A DNA stretch of 64,000 nt from contig NC_133534.1 in assembly GCF_048544455.1 (NCBI RefSeq), positions 119,808,269 through 119,872,268 of the forward strand, in the 5' to 3' direction. This document shows positions 1 through 10,520 of the stretch, piece by piece. A program made the position numbers and the translations under genes. Source of the stretch: Silene latifolia. Taxonomy: Eukaryota > Streptophyta > Magnoliopsida > Caryophyllales > Caryophyllaceae. Every line of letters starts with the position of its first letter. Position 1 is the stretch's first letter. A model generated the notes under the pieces. That model worked only from the letters and a program-made list of their open reading frames with translations. It did not search any database and was not told the origin of the DNA.

Positions 1-1264
1 TGTAGCCTGAGCACATAAAGGTAGGTTTAAATGACGTGGGATCAAGTTTCCATGTCTTGGCTCTAAAGGATGGGTATACTTGACGTGCTTGAGAGGATTC
101 TCAAAATTTCTAACTATCTCCCTGTAACGGTCTCGAGAAGGACTTATGGTGTGTGATGTGTGAAAGGGCGCTAACTGACCATTTTTATTGATGTCTTGAT
201 TCTGTATAGACTTCAGCAGTATTCCGTTCAGCATTTGATTTCATACTCGTTCTTGATTCAGGCTCAAATTCTTGGTCTAGAATATGTCGGCTTTTGCTCA
301 GATACTTGATTCAGGTTTTTGAAGATAACTTTGAATTTGGATATTGACATTGACTTGCTTGAGCCTTCTTCTTCTTTTGACTCTTTTGCCTTGGATTACG
401 GGCATAACTGCGTCCTTGGATATTGATCTTGGTCATTTCTATTGATTGAGCCTTTGTCTTTGATCATGGCTCGTATCGTCTTGTATTTGCTTGCTACCAT
501 GGATTTGGGTCATACTAGCACCTTTGGTGTAAAATGGGTTGGTCTTTAGTAACACGGGTTTTTATTGTGGGGAATGGGCTTACCTTCCGTCATGGATCGT
601 TAACAAGGGAGACGGTTTGGATTCGTCCTAAAATCTCTTGAGATAGGCTCGTCCTAAAGCATGGTATAGTGAGATTTCTATTGCCAGACATGGAATAGGT
701 AAGAAAATGGACACGGTGTTTTGGGTCCTCTACAACTTGGAATGGAACATCGTGTAAGTGTACTCATATCGACTTTCATGCGTTGTCGTTTTTTAAAAAA
801 AAAAATCTAAAATCAATTCTTATTGTCACATGAAAAGGGTAAAGGAAAAGATAGGATAGAATATGTGGATTAAAAAGTGTACTTTTATTGAAATGAGTAA
901 TGAATGTATTTAACATAGACTCGAGAAGACATATGACTCGTGGGAGAGCCCCGAGATTGTCACTAGAAGTGGAAATTGACACGAAGAAAGACACTAAAAA
1001 AATTAGGGGATAGAAAGCCTAAGACTCGGACGCACACTTTCATTCGATCTCATATCTAGACTCCTAATCATCGGCCCATGCTTGAACATTTATTCTTCCG
1101 GCAACTAGCCTCGGTATCTGATTTTGAGCATTCATCCATTTGAGCACCTCGTCCTCATCATAGGGAACACTGGAAGGATAACAGTCAAGAAGAGTTTCCT
1201 GATATGTGGTATATCCATGAGGATTGCCTAAGCTGCCTTGTGAGTTAAAGGTTGAGAGGGTCAG
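1..1264 (-). mobile_element. Tat/Ogre-like gypsy internal region, 3' of gag
   Basis: Non-coding part of a minus-strand Ty3/gypsy element lying downstream of its gag remnant. It matches 62700-63560 at the other edge of the window in the same orientation: both carry an 'aaggacttatgg' block, a 'gtggggaatgggctt' block, a 'ccagacatggaataggtaa' block and an 'agactcg' block in the same order. No protease, RT or integrase motif was seen in any frame. Short open frames at 776-994 and similar are unsupported. The element assignment rests on the adjacent gag knuckle and the primer-binding site at 3748. Confidence 0.6.
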
Positions 1265-2424
1265 TTACCCACTTTCAATCATATCCTGGATCGCATGCTT
1301 GAGCTTATAGCACATCTCAGTATTGTGTCCTTTGCCCCTGTGATACTGGCAATGGGCATTAATATCCCAGAACCTAGACTTCTTTTCTGGATCAGCTGTA
1401 GGACCGATAGGCTTTAATATTCGTCGCTCCATGAGTGTCTAAAGGGCATTGGTGTATGTAATACCAATGTCGATAAATTTCCAAGGAGGTGTATCCTTCG
1501 TATCGGAAGCCTTTGTGAATGACCTAGGAGAGTTGTTAGGTTTCTTTGAAGAAGGCTCCACGAGGTTACCTTTGTTGATTTTGATTCCTGGATGAGAAGA
1601 ACTAGGAATAGAATGCTCAGTTTTTGCTTTCTCCTTATGACTATGAGGTTGAGGGTTTGTCTGGACACTTTTCATCTTGAGAGGTTGGGCCTCAAGTTTC
1701 TTACCCATTTCAGCAAACCCGTTCTCCGTGTTGGAAAACCGAGAGTTTAGGTTATCAATGGCTCCCTCTTGCTTGGAAAATTTAATGTTGAAGGCAATGG
1801 AAAGCATGAGCATTCCATTTTGGATATCGTCGTCTTCGAGGACATTTATCTTTTCGTCGTCAAGAGGATTGAGGAGATGAGAACAGTCTAGGGATGATTC
1901 TTCGTCATGTTTAATGATATTAGACCCAAGAGGGTCAATCTTCTTGGATTGCTTGGCGGAAAGTTGCACGGGAAGCATTCCTCTGTATCGTCTCCCCTAC
2001 CTTGATGGTATTGATAATATGGATTGCCCTTCCACCTAGGAAATATCTTTTCAGGGTCGGGGAAGGACCAATTGGATGAAGTTTTCCCTGGTAAACTATT
2101 CTTTGTAGAGCTACTTCATATGTGGTTCCGAGGTCAACGAATTCCCTATGAGCTCATCCCGGCCTTCAGGGTGGAGTTTCCAAGAGGTTGACTCTCTTGT
2201 CTTCATTGGCCTTCTTAGGTGGGTGAGTCGTGTTAAAGCTATGACCTGGCCTTGTTGTACGAGAAGATGGTAAAGGTTTTATCATGTCTATTTGGTTTTC
2301 CATATTGATGACACGAGTGCTCAAGTCTTCGACGGTGGCCTGAAGCTTAATGACTGCAGTACCTAGTTCTTCGATGACGACAGATAAACGTCCTTGAACA
2401 TTTTCATTGGAAATTGCAGAATTC
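1265..2424 (-). pseudogene. gag: Broken Tat/Ogre-like gag
   Basis: Gag would form the retrotransposon particle. Read on the minus strand, the first part (about 2424-2200) is a heptad-rich segment that could form a coiled coil. A long open stretch follows at 1978-1439, ending in 'FIDIGITYTNAL' and a stop. A shifted or interrupted frame then gives 'FWDINAHCQYHRGKGHN' followed by 'TEMCYKLKHAIQDMIE' and a stop at 1265-1267. The CxYHxxxxGHxTExCxxLKxxIQDxI pattern is typical of Tat/Ogre gypsy gag. Interruptions at about 1438 and upstream of 1978 make it non-functional. No pol follows: 1-1264 is non-coding and matches the 3' part of the element at 60815-63560. Confident about the family-level motif, less so about the exact start. 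Confidence 0.72.
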
Positions 2425-3747
2425 CTACCAAGAAGAAAATGACGCGTGTTACAACTTGATTCGACATGGGATCACGCATTCTAAGACGACAAACATGGGA
2501 TATACGAAGGAAAAAATATGAGGACGAGACGAGAAAACTAGACTCTTGACTTGTGAATTCATGAAATGTCGTGAGTGACTTCTCGTGTTTGAATTCACAT
2601 TGTTTGACTTTGACCTTAGACTGAAGTGTTGACTTTGATGGAGTGACATTTATATGGTTGACCTTATTGACGGGATTGATGACACGTGATTCTAAAACGT
2701 GTGTTTTATGATAGACTTGACTCGAGGTTCGGGTATGTGTGTCCCGAACGTGTCATTAGGAGGATTCGAGAGACGGATTTTGGAACGACTCGACGTGTTA
2801 GCCTCGAGTGTGTGAGTCGAGGTGTGGAAATGTTTAGATCCTAACTGAATTGGGGCAGGGGGTCCAAAATGATGGCGTGACGCCTTAGGACTTGACTTGA
2901 AATTGAAAAGATCCAAAATGTAAAGGACGACGGGTTTATGACTCGACAGAGTTCCGACTAGGACATAGTCGGTTTGAATTTTGACTCTAACTTAGCCCAA
3001 TTGAATTTACATATTTATTGTCTGAAAATATTTTGATTTTAAAAAAAATTGGTTTTTTTTTTCTCTTCGGATTTTTGCACAATTATTCAAAAAGGACTCG
3101 ACTCGTGAAGTGGGTGTGTGCCACTGTGTCAAGTGGGATTTGAAAATGAAAAATTTTGAAATGTTTATCCTAGACAACTGTAGTGTAGCTGTAGGAGTGC
3201 TGACTCGAAGTGAGATTTGAAATGGGTTTAAGGTCCAAAGTTTGACTCAATATTTGGACAGAGTTTCGGCTTATTTTGCGCTGTTTTAGGCCAAAAAAAG
3301 TTTTATGGTTTTGTTTACAAATGGTGATCAAGTATATCATATAGACCTAGATATGGGCATTAAACGGTATGCTGAGTGCATTTAAAGGGTTTTTGTTTAG
3401 AAAGGTGGGTTGCCATACCAAGCAATCAAACCCTGGTCTGTGGAGAGGTCCGTCCCAAACACGAGTAAGGTCGGTTCCTAGTCCATTTCCTCGAGTAGTG
3501 AAAGCTCTCGATACCAACATGAGTATGTACCCCAGTATGGTTGACGCCAATCGCTTTCCATATTTAGGCCAAGATAGGAATTTGGACCGTCTGGACGGGA
3601 CGATTGGTCGAATGGGTTGGTTTAGGGCCTAGGAAGACCGAATAAAACCACCTAAGAACGTCAAGTAATGAAAATCGACAACTGTCTCATATAAACTATT
3701 CCCTAACCTTGTTCAAGTTTCACCCTGGGTAACACGTAAGTGTATCA
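2425..3747 (-). mobile_element. Tat/Ogre-like leader between PBS and gag
   Basis: Untranslated leader of the same element. It is dense in short repeats of the type TGACTCG and TTGACTT (for example near 2712, 2790, 2940, 3099 and 3199), and 63500-64000 shows the same texture. No coding sequence is recognised; the open frames at 3369-3632 and 2692-2916 overlap low-complexity sequence and look fortuitous. Confidence 0.5.
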
Positions 3748-3765
3748 TCCCCAGCGGAGTCACCA
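3748..3765 (-). other. Primer-binding site, tRNA-Arg type
   Basis: The minus strand reads TGGTGACTCCGCTGGGGA, which matches the tRNA-Arg-type primer site (TGGCGACTCC...GGGGA) known for Tat/Ogre gypsy elements with one change. It lies three bases inside the LTR edge at 3769, where minus-strand ...CCACA ends the 5' LTR. This fixes the minus orientation of the element. Confidence 0.8.
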
Positions 3766-3768
3766 AAC

Positions 3769-4567
3769 TGTGGACATGGGCCACCCGCGCCGCGTGCACC
3801 TGCGCGTTGGTTTTCGAGGCGGCGGCACTGCTCCCATGGAACCTTGGTTTGCCAAAGCAAGTCATGGGCCGTTAACGACTGGTGAGGCATTGAAACCGGT
3901 GAAAGGTTGAATAAGCCTGGATTTGTGGAGTCGCCACCAATTTTTATGGAAAATTGGAACCGTTTGAATACCTCGTGCCATGTCAAGACACAAAGGAATG
4001 ACATAAACACGAAAAACTCGTTACCCTTAGCATTTTATGTCTAGAATGACTCTCGAAGATGTCAATGGACACGGATGTGTAGAGATAACTGGAGTAAGGG
4101 GTGAGGGTACGTATTAGGAAGCTCTTTAATTCGGACACCTAATTCTGCCCGCCTTGATAACGGCCTCTACTAATGATTAGAGAAATTGTTTATATTTGAT
4201 ATGTCGTCGATGTAATGCATGCACTGCTACAAACATAGATTAATCCTAGAATGTGAAATTAGACTATGTCGGTGAACACGTGTTTAGCAAACAATTTGGG
4301 GTCGAAGTAGATGTTAGATTCATTATATGTGAAAGCCAAGTAAATAAATCATACATAATAAATAATAAAGGAATATTAAAATTACAAGAAGTAAAATTAC
4401 AAATATTACATGGTTTATTTGATCTACGTCAAAAGCACGCTCAAAGACGGGATTTCGAAGAAGAAAATAAAAAAGGAAAAAATAAAGATGGAATAAAAAT
4501 AAGCCAGATCAGAGGTGATAATACGGAAAAAAAAAGTTGATTTAAACCGTGATCACAGGCGCAGCAT
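3769..4567 (-). repeat. 5' LTR of Tat/Ogre-like element, first part
   Basis: Starts TGTGGACATGGG in plus coordinates, directly beside the primer-binding site, and is cut at 4567 by Copia-1 (target copy AGCAT at 4563-4567). It resumes at 23332. It includes a 'gtggagtcgccaccaa' stretch and a 'gggtacgtattaggaagc' stretch, both of which I recognise from Ogre-type LTRs. The open frame at 4253-4540 is Lys-rich and AT-rich and has no family match I know. Confidence 0.65.
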
Positions 4568-5850
4568 TGTTGGAGTATGTGTCCTCAACAAAAGTGCGAT
4601 CACATGTTTAAATCTCAAATTACGAATACGTAAGGGATGATTCATTTATATAGTCAACTGATCAACATTAATCAGTAATGATTGGCTAACTCGAGTTTGA
4701 CATTACTGTCGTTTGACGGTGGTGATCAGTTGATCCCTTAAGGTCACACCTATAGGACAATTCCCTTAATAGACAAATTGATTAATTGTATGACGATACA
4801 AGTTGATCAATTCCTTAAAATTGAACAATTCATTTCTGAGAGAGAATATTTATATATCTCATTGTAATTGGATTAAATAAGATTTATTTTAGTAATTAAC
4901 ATACTTTATTACTAAAATTGATTATTGTTTGTGAAACAATTGAGATAAGAATGAGTGGTTAATTATAATTACAATATGTTGTGAATTATAATTATATGAC
5001 CCATTTTATTTATGTGATCAAGAATCACTAGTCAATCTGTTGTATGTAATTTAATTAATATATAAAATGATATTTAATAGATAAATATGCATTAAATTAA
5101 TTAATAACATGTAACATACTACATGTGACATATTGTGTGACACATGACAAATTGATGACAAAATAAAATGGTAGTCCATTTTATACATATGGACCGAAAT
5201 GGAGGGGGTTGTAGTGAATTATGGATGATATTATTTTATGTGATAAAATTAAATAATCATGCCTATACTAACTAGCCTTACATACCTACTATATGGAGAA
5301 GAACAAAAGTAAAAGGAGATGCCATGGTTTGGCATTTAGCCTTCACCCTCACTGGTTTCCCCTGCTTATTATTAAGAGAATTTGTTCTCTTATTCGTCCA
5401 TTCATTTTACATGCAATTTTGCTCTTCTCTCCCACTTCTCTCTAAACTAATTTTAGAAAATCAAAAGATTGTTCATCCAAAATTCTAATAACAATATAAG
5501 ATTATTAGTATACTAATAAGAATATTATTAGAATCATTTTAAGGATACTAGTGTATTAATCTAGTTAATTAATATATTAGTTTAAGGGATTTGTCTTGGG
5601 TGCAATCAAAGGAGGATCTCTACATTCGGAGTTTGGAGGATCATCCATTACATTTAAGGTCAAGAACAAATAAGGAAGGTGTCCTTATTTGTGGCCTTAT
5701 TTTCGAGCCATATAACAATGTAAGAAAATTTGTTTTTTGTTGTTTAATCACTTAATTAGTTATGCATGCACTAGATCTAAATGAACTAGAGTTAATATGT
5801 TAATTAGTTCACTATTAGAAGAGTCTAATAATAGGTATATGAACCTAACA
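4568..5850 (+). repeat. Copia-1 5' LTR
   Basis: A 1283-bp LTR running from TGTTGGAGTATG to ATGAACCTAACA. It carries a block ('gtaatgattggcta...cattactgtcg...ggtgatcagttgatccc', about 4675-4735) that recurs in the LTRs of Copia-2, Copia-3 and the solo LTR at 58550. Near 5371-5397 there is an inverted repeat (agagaa/ttctct) before a CT-rich stretch, a plausible transcript-start or R-region signal. The companion LTR is at 13165. Confidence 0.95.
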
Positions 5851-5852
5851 AT

Positions 5853-5864
5853 TGGTATCAGAGC
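5853..5864 (+). other. Copia-1 primer-binding site (tRNA-iMet)
   Basis: TGGTATCAGAGC, complementary to the 3' end of plant initiator tRNA-Met, two bases after the end of the 5' LTR. Copia-2 and Copia-3 carry a variant of this site. Confidence 0.95.
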
Positions 5865-6736
5865 ATAGGATGTTGCATGCATAATCTATTTATAGTTTTT
5901 TCGAGTTATTAGTAACTTCATTAAAACAAAAAATTTGTGATTAATTAGATTAACTCACGAAATCATGATGCATGTTATATATTCTGGTCTAAAAATATTT
6001 TTAGGTCACTTTTATGATTTATGTTATTTTATTGCTCAGTTTAATGATTTTTATTTATTTTATTACATTTTTATGACAAAAATGGAAATTAAAATGCTAA
6101 ATATAGTTAAACTAAGTCTCTGCCCTTGAAATTTTTACATGACCTCACATGAATATTTTACTTATTGTATGTAAAATTTCGTATTAATTTAATTAATATT
6201 TCATAATTTATGATTTGTATGAGATAAAAATGAATTAAATGGAGGTAAAATGGTTAAATATAGTTAAACTTCGAAATAAGCCATGAAATTTTAATATATT
6301 GTCACATGCATGTTTTACTCACTGTGTGTAAAATTTGAGATGAACTTGATTCATTTTGCATGATTTATGAATTTTTAGTGTAAAAACGACATAAATAGTG
6401 ACTACTTTAGCATAAATAGCTAAAACAAATTACATGGCATAAAAAAATTATTATAAGTTGCATTTATATCCCACTTATCAGATCTAAAGTTGTCAAATTT
6501 ATTAGATTAATTTTTGAATACTTTAGATGTTTTATTTGATAAAACCGATAAATTGCAACTATATTTTCTCGAAATAAAATTCAAAAATTTTAACCATGAC
6601 TTTTGACATTATGAGTGTCATGGAAATATTTCAGAATGTTCAAAAATTTAAAATTCAAATTTTGAAATTATTGTAATTTAATTTGGATTTATTTCATAAT
6701 AGTTATGATTTTAAGGTCAAAATGAGCATAAAATTA

Positions 6737-7900
6737 TGGGCAAATTGATAACTTATACCTACTATAACTTCATTTTTCAAAATTTATACCTAAGATAATT
6801 TTTTTTTAGAACTTATACCTAAAATCCTATTTTTTTCCTTACTTAATACCAAAATCTCAAAAAAGGACATAAATTGACCATATTACCCTTACTAATTAAA
6901 CATCACCTCCTTTCCTCACCCATTAAACCCATAACCATCACCACAACTACTTCCTACACCACCACTGCTGCCCAAAGGTTGTCCTCCTACCAGTGACCCC
7001 CTTTAGTACCATGGCCAGCCCCTCAGACACCCCAATCCCTAACCCCTAATAAAAATCAATCACCACCGTCGAACACCCAAAACCCCCAATTCCTCTTAGC
7101 TTCGTTTGCTTCTTCTCGCATCTACTCAATAGTTATCAATTTACCACTGTTGTTTCCACCACCTCTTCGTCGTTTCTACCACCACTCCCTCATAAAATTC
7201 ATTTCGAAGGCCATACCGTCATGGAGGAAGGCTCTAAATCAGTGGGACGTGGAGGTTACACTTGGTGGTGCTCAGGCTGACTTCGCGGTGGCTACTGTTC
7301 GTTGTGAATCAACTCGGCTCTTGATTCCGAGTTCAAAATTACTAAAGCTTTGATAATGGCTCGAGCTCTAGCGGTGGGGTCTCCTGCTTGTTGTCGTGAA
7401 CAGAGAAGGAGGGCTACTACCATGGTGCGAGTTGTTGGCGGTGTTGGGTGATCAAGTGTAGGCAACCATGGTTGAATTTTTGGTTGAATATGGGTTAAGG
7501 ATTTGGGGATTTTGGGTGTTAGGCATGAGGGAGGTGCTGGGAAGAAGTTAAGTTAGGGCTTAAGGTTTGTGAGGATTTGAGTGTTTGACGCCTTGAGATG
7601 GAGCCAAAGGAGGTCGTCGGCGGGGGACGCTGATGAGGCGCCGACGGTAGTTGTGGTGCCAGTGAGGTAAGGGGCAGTTCGTGGTGTTGGTGTATTTGGG
7701 TGTTCATGGGTTAAGAGGGTGGAGAAGGGGTGGGTGAGTTACTTAATATGGGTAAAATGGTCAATTTATGTCATATTTTGATATTTGGTATTAAGTATGG
7801 AAAAAAATAGGATTTTAGGTATAAGTTTTAAAAAAAAATTATCTTAGGTATAAGTTTTGAAAAGTGGAGTTATAGTAGGTATAAGTTATCAATTTACCCA
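6737..7900. mobile_element. MULE-like element with long terminal inverted repeats
   Basis: About 155-bp terminal inverted repeats. The left one starts TGGGCAAATTGATAACTTAT at 6737, and the right one is its complement ending ATCAATTTACCCA at 7900. Both contain the repeated 'acttatacctaa' steps and a poly-T/A run. The interior (about 6895-7740) is much richer in G+C than the surrounding copia leader and reads like captured genic DNA. Long TIRs plus a foreign interior fit a Mutator-like (Pack-MULE) element. I could not settle a 9-bp TSD: the flanks are AT-rich and the exact end is ambiguous by a few bases. Confidence 0.7.
6895..7740. other. GC-rich interior of the MULE-like element, possible captured gene fragment
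   Basis: Sequence rich in CCACC and GGTGG steps, with an open frame at 7150-7353 on the plus strand and one at 7519-7707 on the minus strand. Neither resembles a transposase or a protein I recognise. The abrupt composition change at both TIR inner edges suggests capture of exon-like DNA, but a degenerate non-coding filler is equally possible. Confidence 0.4.
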
Positions 7901-9134
7901 ATTTACGTTATATCAAGTTGAATTATTGTCAAAAATTGAGTGATGACTAATTTTTGAGACCTAAGTATGTTAGGATAACTAACTTGAGCTTAAATTTTAT
8001 TTAAGTATTGATTTGTGATTTTAATAAGTTATTATAACGCATTTCCATAAAACCGACTATATAAACGATGTAAGTTAAATAGAGCAATTTGGCACATAAT
8101 TTGGCATGATAGACACATATTATAATGCTTCATATTTCAATTGTTGAATGTCTTTTTTATTTATATAATTTTGAATTATGTAATTTTATCTTAGTATGGC
8201 CTTAGTTTTAATCGATATTACCCGTAATGAAAGGCAATATTGATTTGGTTGTAATTTAATGTGATCTCGTATCAATTTATTTTTACTAGTTTTTCATATT
8301 ACAAATGTATAATAGGAATAGCTTTGTATTTTATCATTATTTGAAATTCCGGAGTTTCTTCAAGACGGTGCCATTCGAAAAGGCGTTCCGACGAAGACGG
8401 TGTTCTAGGGAGGCGTGCCACTTAAAGATTCAAGGGACCAAAGGAGTTGGTTTCCGATTATGTAATAGATTATTTGTTTTTCTATTTTAGGAAGGCCATA
8501 CTAGGAATTTATTATTATTGCTTTGCATTTATTTTAATATGTTGCATGCATTGCCAAATCGCCATAACAACACATGCTTTTCATATCGAGTCATCGACCG
8601 TGTCAATTATAATTATCGTAGTTCACCGCGTTAGTTCACTTAAAACGTGATAGATAATAAATTGACAAGACCTCTCACTAAATAATAATTGAGAATTAGC
8701 CTTACCAAATAGTAGAACCATGAATCCCAATTTCATAAGGAAGTAGGCTTGGCTCACCGAGGTACTAAACATGTTAGTTTGGGTAAGTGCGTAGTAAATT
8801 GTTATTATATAGAAATTTGGATTGAGCTCAACGGAAGTATTCGCGACGGTAGTCGCATGTGTTCCGGGCTTAAGATAAATATAAAAGTAATTTTATCGAC
8901 CGAGAGTTCTAGAAGTAGAATCAATTAAAGAGTTAATCCACCGATTATATTAATTAGGGATGAATCGTCTCACCGTACCCGAATTGATATGAATTTGGAT
9001 CTCAGAATCATTTATAATAGTTGGGTAGAGGTCACTATATAAATGCTTAATACTTGTATTAAAATTTACGAGTATTATAAACGATAAATATTAATTGTTT
9101 CCTTTATCTCCGTTTTTGTAGTTATTTATCCGCA

Positions 9135-9709
9135 ATGGATTCATCTAATAATCTTACACTGATAACTATTATTTCGTGGCTCCAAATCATTCAATGAAAA
9201 ATGCTCCTTGTATGACAATGACCCGATTAGAGAACTACGCTCTGGCATAGGTTTTGGATGGAAATCTTTGCTACCTTACCACTTCCACACCTCCCACTCC
9301 CATATTCATCCCCACCTCCTTGGTATGAGAATCTTGAGAGGAGAATCTCACAAATTCCAAGGCGTTCTTGTTTATAGAAGCAAGGAGAAATATCATATTG
9401 AGTGGGAGTTCTAGCAAGAATGTCCTTGCAATTGAAAGGAGTAATGGTATTATTAAAGGAAAGACAAAGAAGGGTAAGAAACCCAATCCCGATAGTGAAT
9501 TGGAAATAGATAGTGAGTCTAACACAACCAAAACCAAGAAGGGTGCCCAATCCTACGATGAATGTCATTATTGTAATGTCATGGGCCATTGGAAGCGTAA
9601 TAACCCTAAGTATTTGGAAGATATCAATGTTGGACTTGTCACTCCACTTGGCACTATTTCTTCCGAAATCTTTGTTATTGATATAAATCATAATTCCACC
9701 TCAACATGA
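9135..9709 (+). pseudogene. gag: Copia-1 gag remnant
   Basis: Gag is the nucleic-acid-binding capsid protein. An ATG at 9135 starts 'MDSSNN...' but stops within about 22 codons, and most of the capsid domain is missing or scrambled. The open C-terminal part (9368-9709) is Lys-rich and contains 'CHYCNVMGHWKRNNPKYL', a zinc knuckle of the C-x2-C-x4-H-x4-C class whose last cysteine is replaced by Asn. The same knuckle, intact, ends the Copia-3 gag at 42554-43450. Truncation, stops and the lost cysteine show it is dead. Confidence 0.8.
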
Positions 9710-10100
9710 GTATTTGATATCGGTTGTGGTTCTCAACTTTGTTATCTTTTACAGGGGCTTGGAAATGTGGCAAAGCTAAACAAGGGTGATATAGATCTCC
9801 GACTAGGAAATGGAGCTAGTGTAGCCGCCACTTCAAAAGGGACTTATGAACTTGTTTTAGCTAATAAATTTGAGTTGTATTTACATAATTGTTATTATGT
9901 ACCCACTTTGTCTTAAAACATTATTACCATTTCTATGTTAGACGTAGAAGAATTTTTCTTTTATCATCGAAAACAATCGTTGTATTTTGTTTAATATGAC
10001 TTGGCCGTGAGCCAAGCCACTTCTATAAATGGTATTTATGTTTTAGACATTCCGACTCAAGTAATGATATCTATAACATACAATCCAAAAGACTCATAAC
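9710..10100 (+). pseudogene. Copia-1 aspartic protease remnant
   Basis: Directly after the gag stop, the frame 'VFDIGCGSQLC' resembles the copia protease active-site block V-L-D-T-G-C-S/G-x-H-I/L-C, with Ile in place of Thr/Ser. A further stretch matching the protease body ('LGNGASVAA', 'LYLHNCYYVPTLS') follows to about 9915 and then hits a stop. Retroviral-type protease would cut the polyprotein; this copy cannot because the catalytic triad is altered and the frame is broken. Confidence 0.75.
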
Positions 10101-10124
10101 AAGTGATCTAAATGATTTTTACAT

Positions 10125-10520
10125 TTGGTTTTTCGATTAGGTCACATAAATGAGAAACGCATTAAAAGGCTAGTGTCGACTAGATTTATTGGACCATTTG
10201 ATTTTCAATCATATGGAAAATGCGAATCTTGTCTCCATCGTAAAATTATTTGTACTCCCTTTAGCAGTAAAGGGACACGAGCAAGTGATTTGATGGGACT
10301 AATACATGCCGATGTGTGTGGTCCAATGAGCATCACCGCAAGGGGAAATTATGACTACTTCGTCTCATTTACCGATGATTTAAGTAGATATGGGTATTTT
10401 TACTTAATCAAATATAAAAGTGAAGTGTTTAATAAATTTAAAGAATTTCTAAATGAAGTAGAGAACCAATTGTACAAAAGAATCAAACATTACGATCTGA
10501 TCGTAGTGGTTAAGATCTAA
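10125..10520 (+). pseudogene. Copia-1 GAG-pre-integrase and integrase N-terminal remnant
   Basis: An open stretch with 'LGHINEKRIKRL' and 'CESCLHRK', which is the H-x3-H / C-x2-C zinc-binding segment ahead of copia integrase, followed by 'GLIHADVCGPMS' and 'FTDDLSRYGYFYL', the start of the integrase core with the first catalytic Asp. Integrase would insert the cDNA. The frame ends at 10520, before the second Asp and the Glu of the catalytic triad can be seen. The arrangement (integrase before RT) is what marks the element as copia. Confidence 0.88.

Larger units (their letters stand above)
5865..9134 (+). mobile_element. Copia-1 leader, non-coding
   Basis: Long untranslated leader before the gag remnant, AT-rich, with a MULE-like insertion at 6737-7900. 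The part from 8290 to 9100 corresponds, inverted, to the leaders of Copia-2 (19800-20800) and Copia-3 (43550-44500). Shared landmarks are the 'gataaattgacaagacctctc' region near 8655, the inverted match to 'ttggtaaggctatgtctcaa', and 'gttgggtagaggtcactat' near 9011. Open frames at 8305-8490 and 8447-8650 lie in conserved leader sequence and are unlikely to be translated. Confidence 0.7.

Noticed and set aside
4253..4540. 95-codon plus-strand frame with a Lys-rich end
   Set aside because: Inside an Ogre-type LTR on the opposite strand to the element; low-complexity AAA/GAA end.
9227..9691. 154-codon minus-strand frame
   Set aside because: Antisense to the copia gag zinc-knuckle region, which is the supported reading.
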